From the NCBI GenBank assembly GCA_051649245.1, contig JBOFGS010000022.1:1-29651 (forward strand): a stretch of 29,651 nucleotides of DNA. The letters are read 5' to 3'. Below the pieces are notes generated by a model that made no database searches, was not told the origin of the DNA, and saw only the letters and a list, made by a program, of their open reading frames with translations. Source of the DNA: Brevinema_A sp051649245 (GTDB lineage Bacteria; Spirochaetota; Brevinematia; Brevinematales; Brevinemataceae). Both the position numbers and the translations under genes were made by a program. Shown here one piece after another: positions 1 to 8,096 of the stretch (position 1 is its first letter; each line of letters opens with the position of its first letter).

Positions 1-130
1 CAATACCGTAAAAGTAACTCCTGTTCAAATGAGCGAAGAAGCAGCTTTAGATGAAAAAAATATGACATTAATTTATACAAAATCTAATAAAAAATTGATC
101 TATACCCCAACCACTGCTAAAGAACAATAA
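1..130 (+). CDS. C-terminal tail of an unidentified protein (partial)
   Basis: An open frame enters from the left edge (first full codon at 2) and ends at TAA 128-130, giving 42 visible residues with a hydrophilic C-terminus (ends TPTTAKEQ). It is followed within 20 bases by a strong terminator hairpin, which supports a genuine gene end. The visible part is too short and too low in complexity to assign a family. Confidence 0.6.
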   Translation, partial: NTVKVTPVQMSEEAALDEKNMTLIYTKSNKKLIYTPTTAKEQ

Positions 131-146
131 AATTTATTAAATAAAT

Positions 147-178
147 AAAAAACCTCCAAAAATTTTTGGAGGTTTTTT
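147..178. terminator. Bidirectional intrinsic terminator
   Basis: A perfect 16-bp palindrome: an A6 tract, CCTCC and A5 are mirrored by T5, GGAGG and T6. The GC core lies at 153-157 and 168-172. With A and T tracts on both flanks it can terminate the plus-strand gene ending at 130 and the minus-strand gene ending at 181. Confidence 0.85.
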
Positions 179-180
179 AT

Positions 181-1647
181 TTATTTATTTTTACTTTGAC
201 GCCAAACTTGTTCTTTTTCCCAAAGTTGGTTGTAATAATAACCTTTTTGACTAAGCATGATCTTACGATCATCAGGCATAGGAACATAACGCCAAAACAC
301 ATATCGTGCATTTTGTTCTAATTTTTGCACCCCTTGTGTTTCTTTAGTCATCCACAAAATATAATCTTTTACAAAAAGTGATTTGAGATCACCTTTAAGT
401 TTTGCTTCAAGGTAGTATTCATAGTAACGTCCTGTTAATCCTTCTTCCATCCAATAATATGATGCCAACTCTTTAGCTACTTGCCATCGCATATCACCAA
501 CAGCAGCTAATAGTGAAATATCAGGAACTCTTGTAAAAATAGGTAATGCAATACGCCCTTTTCCAAATTGTTTATTTTGAGGATCTAAAGGCTCCCAACA
601 AACACCTGTCGTACCAAATCCAGGCAATAAAATAAAATAAGGTCGTACATCATGTTGTTCTCCTTTGTATGTACGAAAAAAAGCTTCTGGATCAATAGTG
701 AGCCATTCTTGTAATTTATTAGCAACAGTTTCTTGATAAAGGTAGTGTTTGGTTTCTTTTGGAATATGCTGAGAACTCAAATAAGGAAATGAATTTCCTT
801 GACGTCCCACTGTCATTTTGTGCATTTGACGAATATTGTCGACTTCCGACACAACACTTGCCATATTACTACCAAGTGTTACGTGAGAAACACTATCTTG
901 TTGAGTCAATGGTGCAAAGTCCTTGAGAGATTCTTCTGCTTTTTGAATAGCTTTGATTGCTCCGACAATCTCTTTATTTAAACGTCTGATTTCTTTTTGG
1001 AGATTAGGGATGTCATCAAATTGTGATAATTGATCTTTTGTAAAGGCACCTGACTGACCTGTTTCCACATCTACACGAATTTCTTGCAAATCAGCAATAA
1101 TAGATGCTAAGGACTTAAGCACTGTAGAACGTTGATCTATAAAAGTTTCCAATCGCTTTTTCTCAACTTTAAGAAGTGCCTCAAATTTTTCTTGACGCCC
1201 ACTAGGTAACTGAGAAGGAGTTGCAACAGCACTTGATTTTCCACCTGTTTCATCAACAGCAGAAGGCTTAATACGACCTTCTAAAATCCCTTGGAGCCAT
1301 TGATCTGCATAAAAAATAGTATCTGTTTCATAATTTGGGGCATTCATAGGTCTTTTCAGAATCATTTCTTGATCTTCTGTGGTAAGATAACGAAGATCCA
1401 TAAGACCATAACGTAAAAACAAACGCTTTGCCGTACTTATTTCAGGATTGATCATCTTCGCAATCAAAGCATACAAATCCCAAAACATACTACTAAATTT
1501 ATCTCGATATAATCGTTTATCTTCCTTCTCTGTAGCAGTTTCATAATTTTGTTTCATTGTCAAAAATCGCTCTACAAACACAGAATCAACACCAATCAGT
1601 AATTTTTTCAAAAAACTTTTTTCTGATAGTTTCTCATATAGACTCAT
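181..1647 (-). CDS. Conserved-looking coiled-coil protein of unknown function
   Basis: A 488-residue cytoplasmic-looking protein with no signal peptide or membrane segment. I chose ATG at 1645-1647 because GAGG lies 8 bases upstream; the frame also extends two codons to a TTG at 1653 that sits too close to this site. The N-terminal ~125 residues are helical and aromatic-rich. A low-complexity linker follows near 130-150, then charged heptad-like helices at about 152-190 and 214-243 that suggest a coiled coil. The C-terminal third (about 300-488) looks like a folded domain rich in W, Y and F, with a striking segment FILLPGFGTTGVCWEP near 338-353 and a run DMRWQVAKELASYYWMEEGLTG after 385. I do not recognise the family. 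It stands alone, facing away from murI, with its own promoter. The compact conserved-style C-terminus argues for a real protein rather than chance. Confidence 0.85.
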   Translation of the reverse strand: MSLYEKLSEKSFLKKLLIGVDSVFVERFLTMKQNYETATEKEDKRLYRDKFSSMFWDLYALIAKMINPEISTAKRLFLRYGLMDLRYLTTEDQEMILKRPMNAPNYETDTIFYADQWLQGILEGRIKPSAVDETGGKSSAVATPSQLPSGRQEKFEALLKVEKKRLETFIDQRSTVLKSLASIIADLQEIRVDVETGQSGAFTKDQLSQFDDIPNLQKEIRRLNKEIVGAIKAIQKAEESLKDFAPLTQQDSVSHVTLGSNMASVVSEVDNIRQMHKMTVGRQGNSFPYLSSQHIPKETKHYLYQETVANKLQEWLTIDPEAFFRTYKGEQHDVRPYFILLPGFGTTGVCWEPLDPQNKQFGKGRIALPIFTRVPDISLLAAVGDMRWQVAKELASYYWMEEGLTGRYYEYYLEAKLKGDLKSLFVKDYILWMTKETQGVQKLEQNARYVFWRYVPMPDDRKIMLSQKGYYYNQLWEKEQVWRQSKNK

Positions 1648-1702
1648 TACCAAACCTCACTTTATTTATAGATAAAATATCGAATCAATAAACTGTGATA
1701 TT

Positions 1703-1731
1703 ATTATAATAAAAAATTATAATAATATCAA
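1703..1731 (-). promoter_or_regulatory. Sigma-70-type promoter for the coiled-coil gene, overlapped by a palindrome
   Basis: Read on the minus strand, -35 TTGATA (1731-1726), a 17-bp spacer and -10 TATAAT (1708-1703). The predicted start near 1696 leaves about 49 bases of leader before ATG 1647. A perfect 14-bp inverted repeat (1697-1710 and 1716-1729, loop A5) spans most of the promoter. Confidence 0.55.
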
Positions 1732-1769
1732 ATATCATAAAAATATCATAAAAAAAGATGATTAATTTA

Positions 1770-1798
1770 TTGTGAAAATAATAAAAGCATTGTATAAT
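1770..1798 (+). promoter_or_regulatory. Sigma-70-type promoter for murI and the downstream operon
   Basis: -35 TTGTGA (1770-1775), a 17-bp spacer and -10 TATAAT (1793-1798). The start is expected near 1805, giving a leader of about 30 bases to murI. It probably drives murI through recG, which are closely spaced on one strand. Confidence 0.65.
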
Positions 1799-1835
1799 AT
1801 ATAACCTCAAAAAATAAATATAATATAGGATTGAT

Positions 1836-2582
1836 ATGGTTGGTATTTTTGATTCAGGATCAGGAGGATTAACAATCCTTAAAGCACTTTTAAAAGACTT
1901 TCCAAATCATGACTTCACATATATTGCTGACTACAAAAATCTGCCTTATGGCACTAAATCATTGTCTGAATTAACAGCGATCACAAAAAAATTATTAGAT
2001 TATTTTATAAACTGTGATGTTATTATTATTGCTTGTAATACATTGAGTGGTTTAATCACAAAAGAATACATTGATACATCAGCATACCCGCCTATCATTA
2101 ATATGATTTCGTGTTTAAGCACAGAATTTTTAGAAAAAAAACATTCTGATGATAGACTCGGAATTTTGGCTACAAAATTTACTGTCGAACTCGGAGAGTA
2201 CGAACGTTTAATTGGAGTACAACATCCTGTTTCCCATATTCAAAGTATTGCTGCAACTGATCTTGTGCCTGCATTGGAGTCTTTAGATCCAAATATTGAT
2301 CACATTCTATCAAAATATTTAAAACAGTTTTCTCAAAACATAACTCATATCATTTTAGGATGTACTCATTACAATCTCTTATTAGATCATATTCAAAAGA
2401 GAATGCCTGATATCGTAATTGTAAATCCTTACCTCAATATCATCAACAGATTACATGCTATTGACATCTCACACTCATCATCGAAGGTTAAATTCTTGAG
2501 AACAAACACTCTTATCCCATCATCACTTCTTGCAAACCAAATGATGGGCTACCAAATACCATGGCAAAATATAACACTTTAA
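1836..2582 (+). CDS. murI: Glutamate racemase
   Basis: Interconverts L- and D-glutamate in the cytoplasm, supplying D-glutamate for the peptidoglycan stem peptide. The 248 residues begin with the family signature GIFDSGSGGLT (D6, S7). They contain both catalytic cysteine motifs, ACNT with C67 and LGCTHY with C176 and H178, and the substrate-loop motif PYG (37-39). Family members are usually 255-285 residues; this one is slightly short and its extreme C-terminus is divergent. AGGA lies 5 bases before ATG. It is the first gene of a run with a SurA-like gene (13-base gap), nusB, mazG and recG. Other Asp/Glu racemase-superfamily enzymes are an alternative, but the two-cysteine layout and N-terminus fit MurI best. 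Confidence 0.93.
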   Translation: MVGIFDSGSGGLTILKALLKDFPNHDFTYIADYKNLPYGTKSLSELTAITKKLLDYFINCDVIIIACNTLSGLITKEYIDTSAYPPIINMISCLSTEFLEKKHSDDRLGILATKFTVELGEYERLIGVQHPVSHIQSIAATDLVPALESLDPNIDHILSKYLKQFSQNITHIILGCTHYNLLLDHIQKRMPDIVIVNPYLNIINRLHAIDISHSSSKVKFLRTNTLIPSSLLANQMMGYQIPWQNITL

Positions 2583-2595
2583 TAAAGGAGTTTTT

Positions 2596-3648
2596 ATGAA
2601 ATTCATCGTACTTTTTGGATTATTCATGACTAGTCTCCCACATTTATATTCATTTGACAATCAAATCATTGTTAGTGTCGGTGATATCGCTATTACTTCT
2701 TTTGATCTGAAACAAATGCAAGGATTCGACGAAAGCATATCACGACAAAAAATATCACCTGAAAATGCTTTAAAAAAATTAATCAATACGGCTTCTTTAT
2801 TAGTAATTGCAGATCAATATCCCGAATATTATATGGATGAAACAGAACTTCGTAAAAATATTAATACGTTAACAAACAATTCCTCTGATCCTTCCGCAAA
2901 AGCACGGCGTGATGTTTTTATAAAATATGAAAATATTTACCGTATGTTCCTTCGTGCAGATAAAGTTAGAAAAGGATTGATTGCAGGAAATATTCAGATT
3001 CGTAATATTATGAATCAACCTATTCCACCTAAAGAAATAGAAGCATTTTACAATAAAAATAAAGCACAACTTACTGATTCTCCTTATCCAAAATTGGATT
3101 TGTTACTCTTTGCTGTAGAAACTACTCCGAGATTAAGTTTATCTGATTTAGAAGAGATTGAAAACAATCTTCAATCTCTTGCAAATAGACTAAATTCATC
3201 CAGTAATGAAGAACAAATTAGAAAAGAATTTGGTAAAAGTTTGAAGTTTACAAGTTATTCAGGACGTACTCAATTATTAACACCTGATATTTTAATATTG
3301 CAAAAAAAAATCCCTGATGAAGTTATTGGAATTGCGTTGAGGGATGAGATCCCTTTAGGACCCAAAACAATAACCATTACGAAAAATAAAGGGATTTATA
3401 TCCCTCAACCTATCCCTATGCAAAGTACTGGCAAACCAACTTATATCGTATTAAAAATACTGGATATACAAGAACCTCAGCAATTATCTTTAAAAGATGC
3501 AGAACAAAAAATTGCAGAAATCATTCGATTTCAACGTGGAGATCAAGCAATCGATGATATGATCAAGACACGTATTGCTGAAGGACAAATCACGTTAACC
3601 CCTATAGATAATCAATATAATAAGATTTTTAAAATATTTAGTAAATAA
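2596..3648 (+). CDS. SurA-like exported chaperone / peptidyl-prolyl isomerase family protein
   Basis: A 350-residue exported protein. Residues 1-19 form a signal peptide (MKF, hydrophobic core, cleavage after LYS). The mature protein begins IIVSVGDIAITSFDL, the typical SurA/PrsA N-terminal strand and helix start. Helical segments at about 35-140 resemble the SurA N-domain. Residues 145-315 occupy the place of a parvulin domain (EIEAFYNKNKAQL, then strands ending YIVLKILDIQEPQQLSLKDAEQKI). The usual parvulin active-site motifs are not obvious, so it may be a chaperone without isomerase activity. It likely acts in the periplasm on outer-membrane or exported proteins. AAGGAG precedes the start by 5-6 bases. 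The family call is moderately sure; isomerase activity is not shown. Confidence 0.75.
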   Translation: MKFIVLFGLFMTSLPHLYSFDNQIIVSVGDIAITSFDLKQMQGFDESISRQKISPENALKKLINTASLLVIADQYPEYYMDETELRKNINTLTNNSSDPSAKARRDVFIKYENIYRMFLRADKVRKGLIAGNIQIRNIMNQPIPPKEIEAFYNKNKAQLTDSPYPKLDLLLFAVETTPRLSLSDLEEIENNLQSLANRLNSSSNEEQIRKEFGKSLKFTSYSGRTQLLTPDILILQKKIPDEVIGIALRDEIPLGPKTITITKNKGIYIPQPIPMQSTGKPTYIVLKILDIQEPQQLSLKDAEQKIAEIIRFQRGDQAIDDMIKTRIAEGQITLTPIDNQYNKIFKIFSK

Positions 3649-3674
3649 TTTATTAATTTAAGTTAAGGAATTCA

Positions 3675-4187
3675 ATGAATACTAATAAAATAAGTGCTAG
3701 ACGCTATGGAAGATTATTAGCTGTATTAACGTTGAAACATTTTTATATTTCAGGTGAACGTAAAAATATTGACACATTTTATAATGAAGTAGCTCAGACT
3801 TATGGTTTGCAAAATCTACCATCATCTATCCAAAAACAAATTCTATCATTTTGTCAAGAACTTCTTGATGCTATTGAAATACACTTTGAAGTTCTTGTAA
3901 AGACGATCAATAGTTACAGTCGTAATCGAGATTGGCAAAAATTCTCACCTTTAGATCAAGGATTGCTTCTCGTTGGAGCATATGATTTAGGGCATAATAA
4001 CAGTACTCCCAAAATTTGTATTAAAGAGATTCTTATCATTAGTGATTTACTAAACAATGAACATGCTGTTCCTTATATTTCCGGAATTTTAAAAACAATC
4101 GCATATGGGAATAATACTGATAACATTGATCGTCCTTTTAAAAAACGTCCTAAGATTCGTCTGAAAAAAAATCACGATACTCAGTGA
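3675..4187 (+). CDS. nusB: Transcription antitermination factor NusB
   Basis: An RNA-binding all-helical protein that, with NusE/S10, binds boxA in rRNA antitermination. The 170 residues begin with the family pattern SARRYGRLLAVLTLKHF (compare ARR..al..LY). They keep the central W..FSPLDQGLLLVGAYDL segment and the C-terminal helix pattern CIKEILIISDLLNNEHAVPYISGILKTIA, which matches the NusB invariant INE..el...f.....fvNGvLd. The last ~20 residues are a basic tail (KKRPKIRLKK) beyond the core fold. AAGGA lies 5 bases before ATG. It sits 26 bases after the SurA-like gene and 31 before mazG. Confidence 0.9.
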   Translation: MNTNKISARRYGRLLAVLTLKHFYISGERKNIDTFYNEVAQTYGLQNLPSSIQKQILSFCQELLDAIEIHFEVLVKTINSYSRNRDWQKFSPLDQGLLLVGAYDLGHNNSTPKICIKEILIISDLLNNEHAVPYISGILKTIAYGNNTDNIDRPFKKRPKIRLKKNHDTQ

Positions 4188-4218
4188 TAAATATATAACA
4201 TAGAAATATGGAAATTCA

Positions 4219-4833
4219 ATGAAATCATTTAATAAATTATTAGATATTATCAAAACATTACGCTCTGAAAATGGATGTCCGTGGGATAAAGTCCAAACAT
4301 TAAAAACATTAGATTCGCTTTTTTTGGAAGAATGTTACGAACTTTCTTATGCTATTGATGAAAATAATATAAAAGAAATCAGAGAAGAACTCGGTGATGC
4401 TTTTTTTATGTTATTATTAATGGCATACATTACTGAACAAAATAATATATGTACCATTGATGATATTTTTAACGATGCTTCCACAAAACTTATTTTTCGT
4501 CATCCACATGTTTTTGGAGATGTTAAAATTTCTTCCAAAGAAGAAGTCATCATTAACTGGGAAAAATTAAAAAAACAAGAAAAACAAGATCGTACCAGTA
4601 TTTTTGATGGTATTCCTGCTAGTTTACCTGACATGATGCGTTTTTCAAAATTAATGCGAAAATTAAAAAACCACAATCAAGATATTTCAGAATATAAAGA
4701 AACTAATGACAGCCCAAAAGCATTATTAAAAAATCTATTAATCGAATATACAAATCAACATATTGATCTTGTTGCTATTTTAAAAGAAATCAATCGTGAC
4801 ATTGAATATGAAGCTAAAGACAGAGGATTGTAG
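4219..4833 (+). CDS. mazG: MazG-family nucleoside triphosphate pyrophosphohydrolase
   Basis: Hydrolyses (d)NTPs to NMP and PPi, usually a housecleaning role against aberrant nucleotides. The 204 residues include NGCPWDKVQTLKTLDSLFLEECYEL at the N-terminus and the metal motif E38-x2-E41 ... E57-x2-D60 (EECYEL and EELGDAFF). The conserved FRHPHVFGD follows at 93-101 and NWEKLKKQEK at 113-122. The enterobacterial enzyme has about 263 residues with two MazG domains. Here the second domain is shortened and divergent, so one active site is expected. The ribosome site is weak (GGAA). recG starts only 9 bases after its stop, suggesting co-translation in a genome-maintenance cluster. Confidence 0.9.
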   Translation: MKSFNKLLDIIKTLRSENGCPWDKVQTLKTLDSLFLEECYELSYAIDENNIKEIREELGDAFFMLLLMAYITEQNNICTIDDIFNDASTKLIFRHPHVFGDVKISSKEEVIINWEKLKKQEKQDRTSIFDGIPASLPDMMRFSKLMRKLKNHNQDISEYKETNDSPKALLKNLLIEYTNQHIDLVAILKEINRDIEYEAKDRGL

Positions 4834-4842
4834 TAGAACGAT

Positions 4843-6900
4843 ATGAAAATACCTGAACTTCATCATATTCCTATTTCTCAACACTATACAGAAAGACAAA
4901 CGTTTCTTTTGTCAAAAATGGGAATTTTTTCCATCGAAGATCTTTTATCATATTTTCCTTTCAGATATGAAGACCGTAACCGAATCTCTACAATTGCAGA
5001 TGCTATATTACACCAAGAAACATGTGTTGTTAAGGTTATGGTATCAGAACATTCTTCTTTTTTTTGGAACAACAAACGTTGTACCAAAGTTATTATCAAA
5101 GACTCTACTGCTAGTGCTGAACTTGTAAGTTTCAATATTCCCCAATTAGGAAAAATGATGCCTATTGGACAAGAATTCTATATATATAGCAAATTTGATT
5201 TTCGCTACAATACCATTCAAGCATCTGGATTTGAATTTGAATCACCCGCAAAATTTGGCACCAAAGACTCAGTCATGGGTAAGATTTTTTCTATCTATCG
5301 TATGACAGAAGGAATAAAACTTAAAGAATTTCATAAAATCCTTAAAAAAGCATTTGATTTATATCAAAATGATATTTTGGATCCTATCCCCTCTTATTTT
5401 CTAGAAAAACGAAATCTTATATCAAAAATAGATGCTATTTATGAATTACATTTCCCAACACAAGAACTCCAAATCGAAAAATCAAGAATACGTGGAGCTT
5501 ATGAAGAATTTTTATCAACACGGATTGGACTTGAATTAAAACGTAAAGAAGAAACAAAAGTGATCAAAAATCAACGTTATCTTGATTTAAGCATAATCCA
5601 AAAACTAAAAACAACACTACCTTTTAAGATGACTAAAGCTCAACACCGTGTTATTGACGAAATTATTCATGATTTGAACCAACCGTTTGCCATGCATCGT
5701 CTTGTACAAGGAGATGTTGGTTCAGGAAAAACAACTGTTGCTCTAGCTGCCATGTTAATTGCTGCCAAAAACAATCATCAAACAGCATTTCTTGCACCAA
5801 CAGAAATTTTAGCATTCCAACATTTTAAAAAAATTCATTCAATAGCAGAAAAACTAGGAATTTCTTGTGCTTTACTCACAGGAAGTTCTACTGTCAAAGA
5901 ACGAAAAACATTATTATCCAATTTAGCGTCCGGGGATTTATCAATAATCATTGGTACTCATGCCTTATTTCAAAACGATGTGATTTATCATAATTTATCT
6001 CTTGTCATCATTGACGAACAGCATAAATTTGGGGTTGAACAACGAAGTTCTATGATTCATAAAGGTAACAATCCTGATATTCTTGTCATGACAGCTACAC
6101 CAATTCCACGAACAATCACATTAGCATTGTATGGGGATTTAGATATTTCAGTAATTGATGAAATGCCTATTGGTCGACAAGCAATTGAAACCACTCAGAT
6201 CAGACCAAAAGATTATCATATGATGATTTCTAAAATACGCGAAGAAATTTTGTTAGGGCGGCAGGTTTTTGTGGTTTGTCCTTTAATTGAAGAAAATGAA
6301 TCTCTTCAAACAGTACGCTCTATTGATCAAGTATTTACAGAATATAAAACATATTTTCCCGAGTATCATCTCCTATTAATTCATGGAAAAATGACACAAA
6401 CAGAAAAAGATGAGATTATGAAAGAATTTTCACAAAATAATGCTCAAATTTTGATTGCGACAACAGTCATTGAAGTGGGAATTGATATTCCTAATGCAAC
6501 AGTAATGATTATTGAAAATGGAGAACGTTTTGGACTGGCACAACTTCATCAATTACGAGGTCGTGTAGGTCGAGGAAGCCACAAATCATATTGTTTTGTT
6601 GTGAACTACGGTTATAGTACAGACAATCGATTGGATATTTTTTGCTCAACAACAGACGGATTTAAAATTGCTGAAGAAGATTTAAAAATCCGAGGACCAG
6701 GAGAGTTGTTAGGAACAAGACAAACAGGTACTCCTATTTTCAAACTTGCAAACTTCACTAAAGATCAAAAAATTCTTCAGGCTGCTATCAATGATTCCCA
6801 ACTAATCACCTCAAAAGATCCTTTATTAACATTATCTGTCCATCAGCCCTTGAAAAAATTTATAGATCTTGAAACAAATATTCGTATATTCTCCGGATAA
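4843..6900 (+). CDS. recG: ATP-dependent DNA helicase RecG
   Basis: Branch-migration helicase that remodels stalled replication forks and Holliday junctions. The 685 residues match the family length (about 690). The N-terminal ~270 residues form the wedge/OB region (DLLSYFPFRYEDR near 33-45). The helicase core has Walker A GDVGSGKTT (290-298), the DEQH box (391-394), motif III TATPIPRT (417-424), ATTVIEVGIDIPNA, and QLRGRVGRG (570-578). The C-terminal TRG-like region, DLKIRGPGELLGTRQTG, is present. It is the last gene of the murI operon and is followed immediately by a terminator. No clear Shine-Dalgarno lies at the usual distance from its ATG, so translation may depend on coupling to mazG. 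Confidence 0.96.
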   Translation: MKIPELHHIPISQHYTERQTFLLSKMGIFSIEDLLSYFPFRYEDRNRISTIADAILHQETCVVKVMVSEHSSFFWNNKRCTKVIIKDSTASAELVSFNIPQLGKMMPIGQEFYIYSKFDFRYNTIQASGFEFESPAKFGTKDSVMGKIFSIYRMTEGIKLKEFHKILKKAFDLYQNDILDPIPSYFLEKRNLISKIDAIYELHFPTQELQIEKSRIRGAYEEFLSTRIGLELKRKEETKVIKNQRYLDLSIIQKLKTTLPFKMTKAQHRVIDEIIHDLNQPFAMHRLVQGDVGSGKTTVALAAMLIAAKNNHQTAFLAPTEILAFQHFKKIHSIAEKLGISCALLTGSSTVKERKTLLSNLASGDLSIIIGTHALFQNDVIYHNLSLVIIDEQHKFGVEQRSSMIHKGNNPDILVMTATPIPRTITLALYGDLDISVIDEMPIGRQAIETTQIRPKDYHMMISKIREEILLGRQVFVVCPLIEENESLQTVRSIDQVFTEYKTYFPEYHLLLIHGKMTQTEKDEIMKEFSQNNAQILIATTVIEVGIDIPNATVMIIENGERFGLAQLHQLRGRVGRGSHKSYCFVVNYGYSTDNRLDIFCSTTDGFKIAEEDLKIRGPGELLGTRQTGTPIFKLANFTKDQKILQAAINDSQLITSKDPLLTLSVHQPLKKFIDLETNIRIFSG

Positions 6901-6930
6901 GAATCCCTAGCAAATTGCTAGGGATTCTTT
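6899..6930 (+). terminator. Intrinsic terminator after recG
   Basis: The arms GAATCCCTAGCAA (6901-6913) and TTGCTAGGGATTC (6915-6927) pair over at least 12 bp. They are followed by TTTGTATTTT and start directly at the recG stop. A further copy of TAGGGATTC sits at 6945-6953. Confidence 0.8.
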
Positions 6931-6984
6931 GTATTTTCCTATTATAGGGATTCATAAAAAAAATAAATTCTCTTTAAAAGTTAG

Positions 6985-7013
6985 TCAAGTTTTAAATATA
7001 TCATCTCCGATAC
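6985..7013 (+). promoter_or_regulatory. Sigma-28-like (flagellar) promoter for the first flagellin
   Basis: TCAAGTTT (6985-6992), 13 bases, then TCCGATAC (7006-7013). This resembles the FliA consensus TAAAGTTT-N11-GCCGATAA with a spacer two bases longer. Two other sites in the window (16170-16198 minus and 18986-19014 plus) have the same geometry. The predicted start near 7020 gives a leader of about 65 bases. Confidence 0.55.
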
Positions 7014-7085
7014 TTAAGTCATAATTATAAAAATAATTCTATATTAAAAAAATTTATTATTTTTTCATGGATCAAGGAGGATGTC

Positions 7086-7946
7086 ATGGTTATTAATAAC
7101 AACATTAGCGCCATTTTTGCTAATCGTCAATTAGCAGTGGATAACGCTATGTTAGAAAAAAATATGGAACGTTTGTCTTCAGGTATGCGTATTAATCGTG
7201 CTGGAGATGATGCTTCCGGTCTTGCCGTTTCTGAGAAAATGAGAGCTCAGATCAAAGGTTTGAATCAAGCATTACGAAATAACCAAGATGGTATTTCTTT
7301 TATTCAAACTACCGAAGGATATTTGAATGAAATCGGATCTACCCTTCAAAGAGTACGTGAGCTTTCTGTTCAATCTGCTAACGGGATTTATACTGATGAA
7401 GACAGAGGATACATCCAAGTTGAAGTAAAGCAAATGGTAGAAGAAATCAATCGTATTTCTACATCTGCTCAATTCAATGGTTTGAAAATGCTTACAGGTA
7501 TATATTCCAAACCTTCTGCAGAAAATCAACCAGCATCTGAAATGTATTTGCATTTAGGTGCAAACATGGACGAAAGAGTTCAAGTACATATTGCTACAAT
7601 GAATTCAACAGCATTAGGTCTTCAAGATGCAAGTACAGGAAATGCAATTTCTATTTCCACACAAAATAGTGCAAACCTCACTATTGGTCTTGTAGATCAA
7701 GCACTTGCTAAATTGAATTCTCAACGTGCAGATCTTGGTGCATACCAAAACAGATTGGAATCTGCATCACGTTCTATTATGGTTGGATCTGAAAATCTTC
7801 AGGCTGCTGAATCACGTATCAGAGATACAGATATGGCGAAAGAATCTTCACTTTTAGCTAAAAATAGAGTTCTATCTCAAGCAGCAACTTCTATGTTAGC
7901 TCAAGCTAACCAACAACCTCAAATGGTATTACAATTGTTAAGATAA
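7086..7946 (+). CDS. flaB: Periplasmic flagellin FlaB, first copy
   Basis: Structural core protein of the spirochaete periplasmic flagellar filament. Its 286 residues match the common FlaB length. The N-terminal D0/D1 region (1-140) has the hallmark pattern NNNISAIFANRQL, RLSSGMRINRAGDDASGLAVSEKMR and ELSVQSANGIYTDEDR. The C-terminal D1/D0 helix region (about 195-286) has LGAYQNRLE, AESRIRDTDMA and SMLAQANQQPQMVLQLL. The variable middle is short (150-175), as in core flagellins without a surface domain. There is no signal peptide, in keeping with export through the flagellar apparatus. AAGGAGGA lies just before ATG. The next gene is a paralogue 150 bases downstream. Assignment to a numbered FlaB paralogue is not possible. 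Confidence 0.95.
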   Translation: MVINNNISAIFANRQLAVDNAMLEKNMERLSSGMRINRAGDDASGLAVSEKMRAQIKGLNQALRNNQDGISFIQTTEGYLNEIGSTLQRVRELSVQSANGIYTDEDRGYIQVEVKQMVEEINRISTSAQFNGLKMLTGIYSKPSAENQPASEMYLHLGANMDERVQVHIATMNSTALGLQDASTGNAISISTQNSANLTIGLVDQALAKLNSQRADLGAYQNRLESASRSIMVGSENLQAAESRIRDTDMAKESSLLAKNRVLSQAATSMLAQANQQPQMVLQLLR

Positions 7947-8096
7947 TTTTTTAACATCATTTTAACATTATTTGAAGTAACATCAGAGATCATGTTCCTC
8001 TTCCATATCTTGTTTTTATTATCATTAAATATTTGATATTAGCTAGGAACTCTCGTTCTATCACGGACGGATATCGGTTCAAGGAGGACATGGTCT
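7947..8096 (+). promoter_or_regulatory. Flagellin intergenic leader with repeated GGA motifs
   Basis: No convincing terminator separates the two flagellin genes, so readthrough is likely. A weak sigma-70-like pair, TTGTTT (8010) and GATATT (8034), could start a separate transcript. The last 50 bases hold several GGA triplets (TAGGAAC, ACGGACGGA, AAGGAGGA), the last overlapping a full Shine-Dalgarno. This layout is compatible with CsrA-type control of flagellin translation, but no regulator is encoded here. Confidence 0.3.

Noticed and set aside
8070..8079. CCGATA box on the minus strand before the second flagellin
   Set aside because: No -35 match at the 11 or 13 spacing, and it would point into the first flagellin gene.
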